Positions 17,627-26,269 of a DNA stretch of 64,000 nucleotides are shown piece by piece (the first letter of the stretch is position 1; every line of letters begins with the position of its first letter). The notes below the pieces were generated by a model that had not been told where the DNA came from, ran no database searches, and was given only the letters and a program-made list of their open reading frames with translations. The translations under genes and the position numbers were made by a program. Source of the DNA: an uncultured Poribacteria bacterium (lineage in GTDB: Bacteria > Poribacteria > WGA-4E > PCPOR2b). The stretch spans positions 1,855,940 through 1,919,939 of the forward strand of contig OY282444.1 of NCBI GenBank assembly GCA_958296125.1, written 5' to 3'.

Positions 17627-17785
17627 GTGCTCATTACTGTAAGGAATTTTTGCCCCATCCAAGTAATTGATCGAGCCTCTAGGGACAATAAACACGCTAT
17701 CAGGTAGACGATACACTTCGCCCTGTAAAATCAGATCATGTAGCTCTTCGGATCGATGCTTTTCCTCAAACTTGATTACAGGCAT
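17606..17785 (-). CDS. Small 59-residue protein downstream of the TPR gene
   Basis: An open frame too short for routine calling. ATG at 17785-17783 is preceded by a strong AAGGGAGGGAG ribosome-binding site, and the frame runs 59 codons without a stop to TAA at 17606. The product starts MPVIKFEEKHRSEELHD and is charged, with a central IVPRGSINYLDGAKIP stretch. It begins 30 bases after the stop of the TPR gene on the same strand. Its last codons lie inside the opposite-strand terminator. I do not recognise the family; the ribosome-binding site and spacing support expression. Confidence 0.55.
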   Translation of the reverse strand: MPVIKFEEKHRSEELHDLILQGEVYRLPDSVFIVPRGSINYLDGAKIPYSNEHKKRQDT

Positions 17786-17815
17786 TTAACTCCCTCCCTT
17801 CTTTGTTCAGTTTTT

Positions 17816-20152
17816 TTAACGCTTCAATTTCACAAGCGCATCAAGCTGCTGCCGTGCGTAAGCGACAATTACGCTCTCAGGATAATCTTGAATGAGTGCA
17901 GAATAGGTCTCTTGGGCTTTGTCGGGCTCATCGAGCTGCCAATGGTAAATGTCTGCGATTTTCGCTGTTGTCTCCGCTGCGATTGGACTCCCCTCCAAAA
18001 CCGTAACCTGCTGATATGCTCGAATAGCATCGGTGTATCGCGCCTCACGTTGATGGATTCCACCGACCAGCATCCAGAGATCATCAACGATGAGTGCTGT
18101 CGGATATTCCTTTATCGTTTCTTGGCACAGTCTTAACGCCACATCGGTCTCTCCGCTCAAATCGCTTCGCAGCACTTCAAGGTAGCGTTTGAGGGGTTCG
18201 TTGCTGTAGTCCGAGTTGGACTGGATCAGGACGATTCTGTCTAGTGAATCGTTGCTCAACGGATTGGACATCGCAATATCAAGCACCCGCTTGTATGCCG
18301 CAACCGCCGCTTCAATATCTCCCCGAAGCAGATGGGCATCACCAATCAGTTTTTGGGCTTCTGCCTTGAAATTACTATTCCCATCAGCAATCGGCTGAAG
18401 CACAATCTCTGCTTCGTCCGATTGCCCTTGCAAGATGTAACACGTTGCTACGCCGAGTTGAATTTGTATGTTTTGGTCGGTCAACAATGGTTGGTTGGCT
18501 AACGCTTGGTAAACTCGCAGTGCAGCATCCGGATCCCGTATTCCGTGTAACCATACGTGCCCCAAGAGCAGTTGAGCGGCTGGTTGGTTGCTCCGCTGCG
18601 TCATATTTGTTAAAACAGTCAACGCATCATCCCACCGTTCCCACCGCTCATAGAATCGTACCAACTTCATCTGTGCAGTCCAAGCCAGATGCGTATTCGG
18701 AAAGAGGTCAGCAATTGTCTGATAAAAATCTGCCGCTTTGGGATTTTTGTTCCGCTCCAAAATTTGTGCATATTTTTCAAGGATACGCCCCCGGTCGGCG
18801 GGGTAAAGCCGGCGTAGCCGCTTAAAATTTTTGAGTGCTAAATCTAAATTCCCACGATAGAAATAGACCTCTGCCAAAGATAGAACGAGACTCGGATTTC
18901 GTGAATCCGTTCTCAGCGTCGCTTGGAGCCGATCAATTACCTGTTCAAACAGACGTTCCTGTTGAGCTCCCTCATAGATCTCCGCCATGCTTTGGATAAG
19001 CGTATCGCGTCCACTATAGCCAATATCCACAACGCTCAATGCCCGCAGATAGGTATTGACCGCCATATTGACCTGCCCTTGAATTTTGTAAACGTCCGCA
19101 AGTCGGTTGTAGAGTTGAGCATCTTTGGAATTGAGACCGATGGCGATCTCATAGGCTTCGATAGCCTTTTCATACATCTGGTGAGACGTGTATATTGACC
19201 CTAGTTGCTGGTATCGATAGGCTTGATCCGGATCATCTTGGACAATCTTCGCCCATTGCTCCGCTGCAAGGTCTTGCTGCCCGCGCTCCGCGTATAGCTC
19301 CCCAAGCTTTTTCAGAATATCTGTATTTTTCGGGCTCTGATTGAGGGCAGTACGGTAGAGGGATAATGCGTCATCATATTTTCCCTGCGCTTTGTAGAGG
19401 GCCGCCAACTGCTCCGTCAGACTGACATCGTTCGGTTTTTGACGAAGCTCACCCCGGATTAATTGCTCTGCATCAGCATATCTGTGGCGAATCCGGTATA
19501 GCCGAACAAGGCTATTGAGCGCACTGGTACGGTACGGAGAGGTCGGAAAATCGTTTAGGAAACTACGGTAATTTTCAATTGCCTCGTCATATCCACCCCC
19601 TGCGAAAGTATATTGGGCGATCAGATAGCGTGCGATCGCTGCGGTTTGTGTTTTCGGATATTTGTTAGCGAGTTGGCGGCAGCGGGTAATGGCTTCTTTG
19701 TACTGATACCGATCGCGAAAAAGTGCCCCAATTCGGTGCACCGCTTGGCTCGCATACGAACCGTCTGGATCAGCATCGATTACCGCGTGGAACTTTTGGA
19801 GTGCCATGGCATCATCGCCCAGTTTCGCGTAGGACTGCCCTAAATTCATACGGATCGCATCTTTTGAGTGTTGGCGTAGCGGCGTTTGCAATAGAGCCTG
19901 ATATGCTTCAATCGCCTCCGAATATTTCTGGGAATAGTACAAATCGTGGGCGTTTTGAATAGCGATTTGGTCTTCTTTAATGGGCGGAGCTTGAGCGAAA
20001 GTTGTCAGGGAAGTGAGGATATAGGTGGGTATCAAGAAAAGCAGGCATAGAAACGTCCCTAACCCTTTACCAATTCTCGTTGATTGGGGCTGACTTTGCA
20101 GGAGTGACTTTAGATGCTGCCTTCCTATCATAATTCTCCGTCTCCTTTGCAC
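17816..20152 (-). CDS. Exported large TPR-repeat protein
   Basis: 778 residues. After a basic N-terminus (MQRRRRIMIG) and a hydrophobic signal segment at about 30-52 (GTFLCLLFLIPTYILTSL), the remainder is an array of some 15-18 tetratricopeptide repeats with the W/LG/Y/A/F/A/P pattern, for example YSEAIEAYQALLQTPLR, ALQKFHAVIDADPDGSYASQ and YEKAIEAYEIAIGLNSKDAQ. Such repeats form protein-binding solenoids; periplasmic ones act in envelope assembly (compare BamD and YbgF). No specific partner is evident. It precedes the 59-residue ORF and follows the amidohydrolase gene after 150 bases. Confidence 0.88.
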   Translation of the reverse strand: MQRRRRIMIGRQHLKSLLQSQPQSTRIGKGLGTFLCLLFLIPTYILTSLTTFAQAPPIKEDQIAIQNAHDLYYSQKYSEAIEAYQALLQTPLRQHSKDAIRMNLGQSYAKLGDDAMALQKFHAVIDADPDGSYASQAVHRIGALFRDRYQYKEAITRCRQLANKYPKTQTAAIARYLIAQYTFAGGGYDEAIENYRSFLNDFPTSPYRTSALNSLVRLYRIRHRYADAEQLIRGELRQKPNDVSLTEQLAALYKAQGKYDDALSLYRTALNQSPKNTDILKKLGELYAERGQQDLAAEQWAKIVQDDPDQAYRYQQLGSIYTSHQMYEKAIEAYEIAIGLNSKDAQLYNRLADVYKIQGQVNMAVNTYLRALSVVDIGYSGRDTLIQSMAEIYEGAQQERLFEQVIDRLQATLRTDSRNPSLVLSLAEVYFYRGNLDLALKNFKRLRRLYPADRGRILEKYAQILERNKNPKAADFYQTIADLFPNTHLAWTAQMKLVRFYERWERWDDALTVLTNMTQRSNQPAAQLLLGHVWLHGIRDPDAALRVYQALANQPLLTDQNIQIQLGVATCYILQGQSDEAEIVLQPIADGNSNFKAEAQKLIGDAHLLRGDIEAAVAAYKRVLDIAMSNPLSNDSLDRIVLIQSNSDYSNEPLKRYLEVLRSDLSGETDVALRLCQETIKEYPTALIVDDLWMLVGGIHQREARYTDAIRAYQQVTVLEGSPIAAETTAKIADIYHWQLDEPDKAQETYSALIQDYPESVIVAYARQQLDALVKLKR

Positions 20153-20302
20153 TATAGACGAACAGAGTAGAGCAGGGTTGATTTTCTGAGGTAGTAATCC
20201 GTTGTTATCTGATACAGATTCAGATGAAAGCCCACGAATGCCTCAAGTGAGAACCGATTATGTTAGATGCCCCTCCATCGGTCTCTACCAGATTCAACTT
20301 CA

Positions 20303-21151
20303 CTAATCCAATCCAAGCAGGGAAAGCGAGTCACGATGGATGAGATCCTCAATATCTTCCGCTGGGACTTGTGGCATACCGGTGCCCTCAGCGAATCGGT
20401 TGGCAGTGCGGAGTGCGTCAATGGTTTCCTCAATGGTGGCGATTGGGAAATCGCTGCCGAAAAGGAGTTTGTGCATCACACGGTTCTCATGACAGAAAGC
20501 CAGTGCCTGATACCCCCACCATGGTCGCAGGGGAACACCACCGGAGACATCGGCAAACACATTTGGATGCTTGCGTATCATCACCATTGCATCAGTATAC
20601 CAAGGCAGCCCGATATGAGCGAGGATAATCTTCAGGTTTGGGAATTCACGAGCCACGGGGTCGTAGAGCAGCGGATTTGCCCACTCCATCGGTGTATTAG
20701 CGATGATATGGTACGCCGCATGTGTGAGGATGGGGAGTCCCAATTCTTCCGCCCGTCGATGTACCCGTCGCGCCTTATCACCATTCGGATCGTAGTGTTG
20801 GTATACCGGACTCATCTTGATACCTTTTAGGACCAGGTCGTTGACGCATCGATCAAGCTCATCCAATGCAGCCGGATCGTTCGGGTCAATCGACATGAAG
20901 CCGATGATTTTTTCCGGGTGCGCTTTAGCGTACGCGGCAATAGCGTCATTCGGTGTGTGCATACCTAGCGCAATAGAGTTGATGCCGAAGACAATTGCAC
21001 GCGAAACCGCCGCCACCGCCTCCCAATGTATTTCAGGCGTCACTTCCAAATCAATCCCGGTGTAACCGGTATATCCCCGATCGAACGCTTCGACAAAGAC
21101 TTTGCCCCACTGCTCGCGGGTAGAAAGGTGTGTATGTACGTCAATAATCAT
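20303..21151 (-). CDS. Amidohydrolase-2 family metal-dependent hydrolase
   Basis: 282 residues, preceded by GGAGG. The N-terminal metal motif DVHTH (3-7), the later ILTHAAYH and LAHIG histidines, and the C-terminal GSDFP Asp are the metal ligands of the amidohydrolase-2 (ACMSD/gamma-resorcylate decarboxylase-like) TIM barrel. Members hydrolyse or decarboxylate small aromatic or lactone substrates. The substrate is not apparent. A second family member lies at 57798-58700. Confidence 0.85.
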   Translation of the reverse strand: MIIDVHTHLSTREQWGKVFVEAFDRGYTGYTGIDLEVTPEIHWEAVAAVSRAIVFGINSIALGMHTPNDAIAAYAKAHPEKIIGFMSIDPNDPAALDELDRCVNDLVLKGIKMSPVYQHYDPNGDKARRVHRRAEELGLPILTHAAYHIIANTPMEWANPLLYDPVAREFPNLKIILAHIGLPWYTDAMVMIRKHPNVFADVSGGVPLRPWWGYQALAFCHENRVMHKLLFGSDFPIATIEETIDALRTANRFAEGTGMPQVPAEDIEDLIHRDSLSLLGLD

Positions 21152-21622
21152 GCTAAACCTCCGACTCAGGCAACCCCTGCCCCCTTTTCAGGGGGGCGAT
21201 TCATCACCGGTGAACATGCCTCTCAACGCCCAATGAATCGGGCGGCTACAGTTGCGATTTATCGTCTATCGTGACGTGGGTTGAATTGCGTTACTACAAA
21301 CTCAGGTGTGTAACTCCTAATTAATGAATCAATGCACCAACAAAATGAAACCATGAACAAATTGTTTTCACGTTTCACTCTCGGTCTTTGATCGGAGAAT
21401 GTATCAACAGTTGCAAACTAGCACCATTGGTTATTGTGAGAGTTTAGCAAATTGATACCCCACCCGTCAACATAGAAATACCCAAATTAGGGTCATTTAA
21501 TTCTTCGGGGAGGGCAATCTTCCGTCCCTGGGCTCGGCACGGCCTACCCGCCAAGATCGGTCAAAAACGGAAAACTAAATAGCCCTATACCCAAATGGGC
21601 GGCGGTAGCTAACACTTTTCCA
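21152..21622. other. 471-bp intergenic region, no gene seen
   Basis: Separates the minus-strand amidohydrolase from the plus-strand membrane protein gene. A short inverted repeat (CCCCTG / CAGGGG, near 21175-21200) lies just upstream of the amidohydrolase start. No convincing reading frame or RNA fold was recognised. Confidence 0.4.
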
Positions 21623-21650
21623 TTGACACGCAAGGAGGAATAGATATAAT
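21623..21650 (+). promoter_or_regulatory. Perfect consensus promoter (16-bp spacer)
   Basis: TTGACA (21623-21628), 16 bases, TATAAT (21645-21650). It lies 78 bases before the start of the large membrane protein gene at 21728. Confidence 0.8.
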
Positions 21651-21727
21651 AGCGTAGCCGAAGCCAAGCGGATTTTGTAGTTTTGGCTCTCGCTGGATTT
21701 CGTACGGTTCACGGGATTGAGGAAAGC

Positions 21728-23647
21728 ATGGAGCACCCGACGAAAAATGATAGCAAAGGCGATGTTACCTTACGAGCGGTACTCATCGGCTTAGCACTTG
21801 TACCAATCAACGTCTATATCGTCGTGCAGTGGGAGACGGTCTGGAATACACAGTACCCGACCACAATGACGATCTTTTATAACGCGGTTTTCACCTTTCT
21901 ATCCTTGATCTTGTTGAATATGCCGCTGAAACGGTGGCTGCCGCGGGTTGCATTGAGCCAGCAGGAGCTGCTGACAGTTTATACGATGCTTCTCTTGGCG
22001 GTCTGTGTCAGTGGTCATGATTTTAGCCAATCCATATTTTGCACGCTGGGCACCGCCCGCTGGTCTGCGACACCGGAGAACGATTGGAGCAACCTCTTTT
22101 GGAAGTATCTACCGCAACGACTTACCGTAAATGATGATCACGTACTTTACGGATTTTATAAGGGAGAATCGACATTTTATACCGCGGCTCACATCAAAGG
22201 TTGGCTTGAACCGATGGTGTGGTGGACACTTTTTCTCTCAGTGGTTGCGTTTACCATGTTCTGCATGAACACCATCATCAGGAGGCAGTGGATTGAGAAG
22301 GAAAAATTAACCTATCCACTCGTTCACCTGCCTTATGAGATGAGCCGTGAGGGGAACGGGCATCACCCGTTTTTCAGAAACAAACTGCTCTGGCTGGGTT
22401 TTGGGTTAGCCGCTGGCATCAATCTGATTAATGGGACAACCTTCTTGTTCCCGGTGCTTCCCCAGATCCCCCTCGGATACAATCTCAACGTGTACTTTAC
22501 AGAGCGTCCCTTCAATGCGATGGGTAACTTCCCCGTCCAGTTTAACCCTTTCGCTATTGGCCTTGCTTTCGCCATTCCGCTCGACCTCCTCTTTTCGTGC
22601 TGGTTCTTTTTCTTGCTTTGGAAAGCGGAGCGAGTCGTAGGCAGTATGGCAGGGATTAACATGCCCGGATATCCATTTGTTGCACAGCAGGTCCTTGGTG
22701 GGTATCTGGGAATCGCTATCGTCGCCTTCTGGTTGGGACGGAAACCGATTTGGCAGGTCATAAAGCGGGCGGTCGGCGCAAGGTCAGATGCGGATGATTT
22801 CGGGGAACCGATAAAGTACAGAACGGCGGTACTTGGGATAATCGTGGGAATCAGCTTTCTGGTGTTCTTTTCATATCAAGCGGGAACGACGGTTCAGTTT
22901 GGATTGGCGTTCTTTGGCGTTTATTTCGTCATTGCGTTTGCACACACGCGGACACGAGCAGAACTTGGGCCCCCGATACACGGGATTTTCCACTACGGTC
23001 CGCTCCAGCTTTTCATAGCGATGGTGGGCAGTCGCAAACTCGAAAGTCAGACATTGACAGCAGCAGCCCCGTTTTGGACGTTTACGAAACAGTTCAGAAA
23101 CCATCCGATGCCGTATATGCTCGAAAGCTTCAAGCTAGCAGATCGGTCGGGTATGGATATCCGCAAACTCGGGAAGGTCATTATGTTCTCCGTCGTTGTG
23201 GGTATCATCGTAACCTTCTGGACATTTTTGCAATTCAGCTACAAATGGGGTGGCATTAGTGAAGGGCGCGGTATTGGTGCCTATACAGTAATTGAGCGGT
23301 GGCTCGTGCGTCCACTAGAACCGGACGCACGATCGCTTAGTGCTGTCGGCATTGGTGCCTTGGTTGTGTTCATCAACACGGTACTGAGGCTGCGGTTTTT
23401 ATGGTGGCCGCTGCATCCGTTAGCTTATCCGATAACGGGGTATCTGCCCTTTGAGCACTTGTGGTTCCCATTTCTTATCAGTTGGGTAGTAAAGGGGACA
23501 ATCCTCAGACATGGGGGCATACAGACTTATCGTCGGACATTCCCATTCTTTCTAGGATTGGTCTTGGGTGCGTTCACGATAGGCAGCCTCTGGGGAATTG
23601 TTGGGCTAGTGACTGGCATCCCCACCTACGCGTTTAAGCGATGGTGA
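21728..23647 (+). CDS. Large polytopic membrane protein, DUF6785/DUF6784 type
   Basis: The ATG at 21728 follows TTGAGGAAAG and gives 639 residues; an upstream TTG at 21683 lacks a site. About 14 hydrophobic segments are visible, for example LRAVLIGLALVPINVYIVV, VWWTLFLSVVAFTMFCM, LWLGFGLAAGINLI and VIMFSVVVGIIVTFWTFL. A conserved loop has RTRAELGPPIHGI, and the order resembles the oligopeptide-transporter (OPT)-related DUF6785/DUF6784 proteins common in Planctomycetes, Armatimonadota and Poribacteria. The transported substrate is unknown. A Gfo/Idh dehydrogenase and a DUF1349-like protein follow, suggesting carbohydrate or osmolyte use. Confidence 0.72.
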   Translation: MEHPTKNDSKGDVTLRAVLIGLALVPINVYIVVQWETVWNTQYPTTMTIFYNAVFTFLSLILLNMPLKRWLPRVALSQQELLTVYTMLLLAVCVSGHDFSQSIFCTLGTARWSATPENDWSNLFWKYLPQRLTVNDDHVLYGFYKGESTFYTAAHIKGWLEPMVWWTLFLSVVAFTMFCMNTIIRRQWIEKEKLTYPLVHLPYEMSREGNGHHPFFRNKLLWLGFGLAAGINLINGTTFLFPVLPQIPLGYNLNVYFTERPFNAMGNFPVQFNPFAIGLAFAIPLDLLFSCWFFFLLWKAERVVGSMAGINMPGYPFVAQQVLGGYLGIAIVAFWLGRKPIWQVIKRAVGARSDADDFGEPIKYRTAVLGIIVGISFLVFFSYQAGTTVQFGLAFFGVYFVIAFAHTRTRAELGPPIHGIFHYGPLQLFIAMVGSRKLESQTLTAAAPFWTFTKQFRNHPMPYMLESFKLADRSGMDIRKLGKVIMFSVVVGIIVTFWTFLQFSYKWGGISEGRGIGAYTVIERWLVRPLEPDARSLSAVGIGALVVFINTVLRLRFLWWPLHPLAYPITGYLPFEHLWFPFLISWVVKGTILRHGGIQTYRRTFPFFLGLVLGAFTIGSLWGIVGLVTGIPTYAFKRW

Positions 23648-23753
23648 AGATGCAGAATGCGACGGGACGATGGTAAGCTTCGATCACGTCCCTCGCTCAC
23701 CAGTTAGCAGATTAGCAGCGGATGGGTTGATAGCTAGTATAGGAGAAGAAAAA

Positions 23754-25025
23754 ATGTATAAGCGTCATCGGCTTGCCTTGGCGGGATGCGGCGGTATGGG
23801 CCGCCGGCACCTGCGCGGATATCGTGTCCTAGAGAAGTTCGAGCCCGGACGAATTAAGGTTGTCGCTGTAGTTGATCCAGAGTTAGAACGTGCTGAATTT
23901 GTCGCTGGCGAGGCAGAGGAGTTTTTTGGTGATCGACCACAGGTGTACCGCTCACTTGAAGATGCTATCGCAGACTCGAGCGAACTAGAGATACTGGACA
24001 TCGTTGCTGCGGCATCCGCACACCACTTGATTGCCAGAGTTGCAGCAGAAAGCGGCTTGCACGTCCTGTGCGAGAAACCGATGGCACCGACTGTGGCCGC
24101 CTGCCGGATGATGCAAGCCGCCGCCCAGCAATATGGCACTGTGCTCTCCATAGCAGAGAACTACCGGCGCGATCCGATAAGCCGCCTCGCGAAGGCGCTG
24201 CTTGAGACAGGTGCCATCGGTGACATCCGCACGGTCCTAGACTTCTCTGCCGGTGGCGGACGCAGCGCATCCGCTGGCGGATGGCAATATCTCCGCAAAC
24301 AGGGTGGGGCAATTCTGGAATCTGGCGTTCATAACGCCGACATGCAGATATACTTGGCTGGACCTGTCAGGCAGGTGATGGGTCAGGTTCGCCTTCAGGA
24401 GCGTGAACGGATCTTCAAAGGAGCACGCGTAAAAGGGTTTCACGATCACTACGCCCACACCTATCCCGATGTTCAGGCAGCAGATGCCCCTGACCTCATG
24501 ATGGCAACCCTTGAATTTGCAAGCGATGCGTTGGGGCAGTGGCTATATGACCAAGCAGCACATGGCCCCGGATTCCGTCGCTTCACAATCTTTGGCAGCG
24601 ATGGTCAGATAGATTTACCGTCGGTGCGCACCGGTCAACCGTTACGCCTTTATCGGGACGATCACGATGGTGTGCTTGATGACGACGATGTGCTGGCACT
24701 TGTTCCAGACTTCGCGCTTGATGACCGCACGGCTCGGTTTTTCGGTGGTGAACGGCTCGCGCGTTACGGTCAGTCCGGATCGGGCGTAGGCGGTGGAGGC
24801 GACTTAAACATCCTCGCTATGGAGCTCGCGGAACTTTTGGACACCATCGACAATGGAACACCAGTCGAAGTTGGGGCAGAGGAGGGGTTGTTAGCTGTTG
24901 CTCTCGTGATGGCTTGCCATGAATCATCCGAGGCAGGTCGAACTGTCCGCATGGCAGAGGTTGTGGATGGGGGGCTCAATGCCTATCAGAACGTCGCAAA
25001 CCAAGAGTTAGGGATTGAGACCTGA
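23754..25025 (+). CDS. Gfo/Idh/MocA family oxidoreductase
   Basis: The ATG at 23754 is preceded by AGGAGAAG and gives 423 residues starting MYKRHRLALAGCGGMGRRHL, which carries the GxGxxG NAD(P)-binding motif. The second family motif is HVLCEKPMAPT (about 103-113, with the conserved EKP lysine). A GGxxxESGVHNADMQIYL segment corresponds to the catalytic region of the C-terminal alpha/beta domain. Family members oxidise or epimerise sugars and inositols with NAD(P). The C-terminus is longer than average. It lies 106 bases behind the membrane protein gene. Confidence 0.9.
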   Translation: MYKRHRLALAGCGGMGRRHLRGYRVLEKFEPGRIKVVAVVDPELERAEFVAGEAEEFFGDRPQVYRSLEDAIADSSELEILDIVAAASAHHLIARVAAESGLHVLCEKPMAPTVAACRMMQAAAQQYGTVLSIAENYRRDPISRLAKALLETGAIGDIRTVLDFSAGGGRSASAGGWQYLRKQGGAILESGVHNADMQIYLAGPVRQVMGQVRLQERERIFKGARVKGFHDHYAHTYPDVQAADAPDLMMATLEFASDALGQWLYDQAAHGPGFRRFTIFGSDGQIDLPSVRTGQPLRLYRDDHDGVLDDDDVLALVPDFALDDRTARFFGGERLARYGQSGSGVGGGGDLNILAMELAELLDTIDNGTPVEVGAEEGLLAVALVMACHESSEAGRTVRMAEVVDGGLNAYQNVANQELGIET

Positions 25026-25177
25026 TTGAGAACTGAAGAAGTAATTGAATCAGAAAGCTATTGGAGACTTTCGGTAATTCCAGCAGCTGTAGAGAGCGTC
25101 TTACCAAGCGTCTGGCTAAAATCTAACACCTCGCTCTGAGGGAAGCCCGATGCCCACACTCAAATGGAGGTACTAAC

Positions 25178-25786
25178 ATGAATTCATCTAATGAACAAAT
25201 CATCTTTGAAGATAGCTTCGACGGTCAACTCGATGAGGGCTGGTCGTGGCTGCGGGAGGATTCGGACGATTGGCGTCTCCGAGACGGTGGACTGGAGATT
25301 CGCGTCCAACCCGGCGTGGCAGATACAGTCAGGAATGCGGTGTTGAGAACTGCGCCAGACCGCAGTAATGGCACTTACGCCATCGAGGTAACCATCACCA
25401 ACCATACCCGTCCCACCCAGCAGTACGAGCAGGCGGGAATTACGTGGTATAACAATGGCAAACCGGTCTTCAAGGAGGTCAAGGAACTTATTGACGGAGA
25501 CCTCTACATCATCCCCGGCAGAGCAGCGATGTCAGCGAAAAGTGTCCGGCTGCGCCTGCTAGTTACCGCTGATTCGTGGGAAGCGCAATACTGCCCCTCA
25601 GACGATACCGAATTCCAAACGGCGGCGACGGGTGAATTGCCGCCACCGGGCGATGATCAGGTGAGTATCCAGTGCTACAACGGTCCGCCGGATGCAGAAC
25701 ACTGGATTCGCTTCGAGAATTTTTGTATCAAGATTCTAAATTCCGTAGGAGTTACGCAGTTGAACGCTCAAAGCCAACAAACGTGA
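25178..25786 (+). CDS. DUF1349-like beta-sandwich protein
   Basis: 202 residues, GGAGG before the ATG. No signal peptide. The pattern FEDSFDGQLDEGWSWLRED, WRLRDGGLEIRV and QAGITWYNNG matches DUF1349/concanavalin-like jelly-roll domains (compare regulator of Ty1 and YesU). In this lineage such proteins are frequent beside sugar dehydrogenases; a carbohydrate-binding role is inferred. The C-terminal DAEHWIRFENFCI fits the last strand. Confidence 0.75.
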   Translation: MNSSNEQIIFEDSFDGQLDEGWSWLREDSDDWRLRDGGLEIRVQPGVADTVRNAVLRTAPDRSNGTYAIEVTITNHTRPTQQYEQAGITWYNNGKPVFKEVKELIDGDLYIIPGRAAMSAKSVRLRLLVTADSWEAQYCPSDDTEFQTAATGELPPPGDDQVSIQCYNGPPDAEHWIRFENFCIKILNSVGVTQLNAQSQQT

Positions 25787-26233
25787 GGCGTGAACAACTG
25801 AAGCAGCTACTGGCTATGCAAACACAGTAAAATAGGCAGCTCCTATCTCAACCACCACCACCCCGCTCTTCGCTAATGCTGCTGGTATCTTCGGAAAACC
25901 ATTCACCAAGCGAAAGACTAACGAGGGATAAAAAAGGGAGATCTTAGGAATCTCCCAAGACACCCCAGTCTGTTTTTGTCTGCTTGCTAACAGCGTTTAG
26001 GGTTCATCAGGCACATCAGAGAGAACCGGGGCACCACTTGCATTTTCATTACTGCCCCTCTCAGAAACGAAGTCTGTCGCTGAATACTCCCTTTGCAAAG
26101 TTACAAGATGCTGTAACTCAGGAGCTGTTATCTGTTATTAAATCCTTTCCAACTTTAAAAAATTCTAACACCTCTCCAGATTCATGCCAAGTAATTTGTG
26201 TTTTTCTGCGAATTTTTGACCCTCAATCTCCGC
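25787..26233. other. 447-bp intergenic region with an orphan hairpin
   Basis: No convincing gene. It contains one strong hairpin at 25930-25956 (listed separately) whose T-run lies on the minus strand, although no minus-strand gene is known to end there. Confidence 0.4.
25930..25956 (-). terminator. Orphan intrinsic-terminator-like hairpin
   Basis: On the minus strand GGGAGAT-N7-ATCTCCC (25956-25936) is followed by six T residues. A 7-bp GC-containing stem with U-tail is a good terminator, but the upstream minus-strand sequence (to about 26260) has no recognised gene. Confidence 0.5.
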
Positions 26234-26262
26234 TTGACGAGAAAATGGATTCTTGATAATAT
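26234..26262 (+). promoter_or_regulatory. Possible promoter of recJ
   Basis: TTGACG (26234-26239) followed by GATAATATAAC (26255-26265), which offers -10 choices with 15- to 17-base spacing, only about 8-15 bases before the ATG at 26270. The short leader makes it tentative. Confidence 0.35.
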
Positions 26263-26269
26263 AACTACT

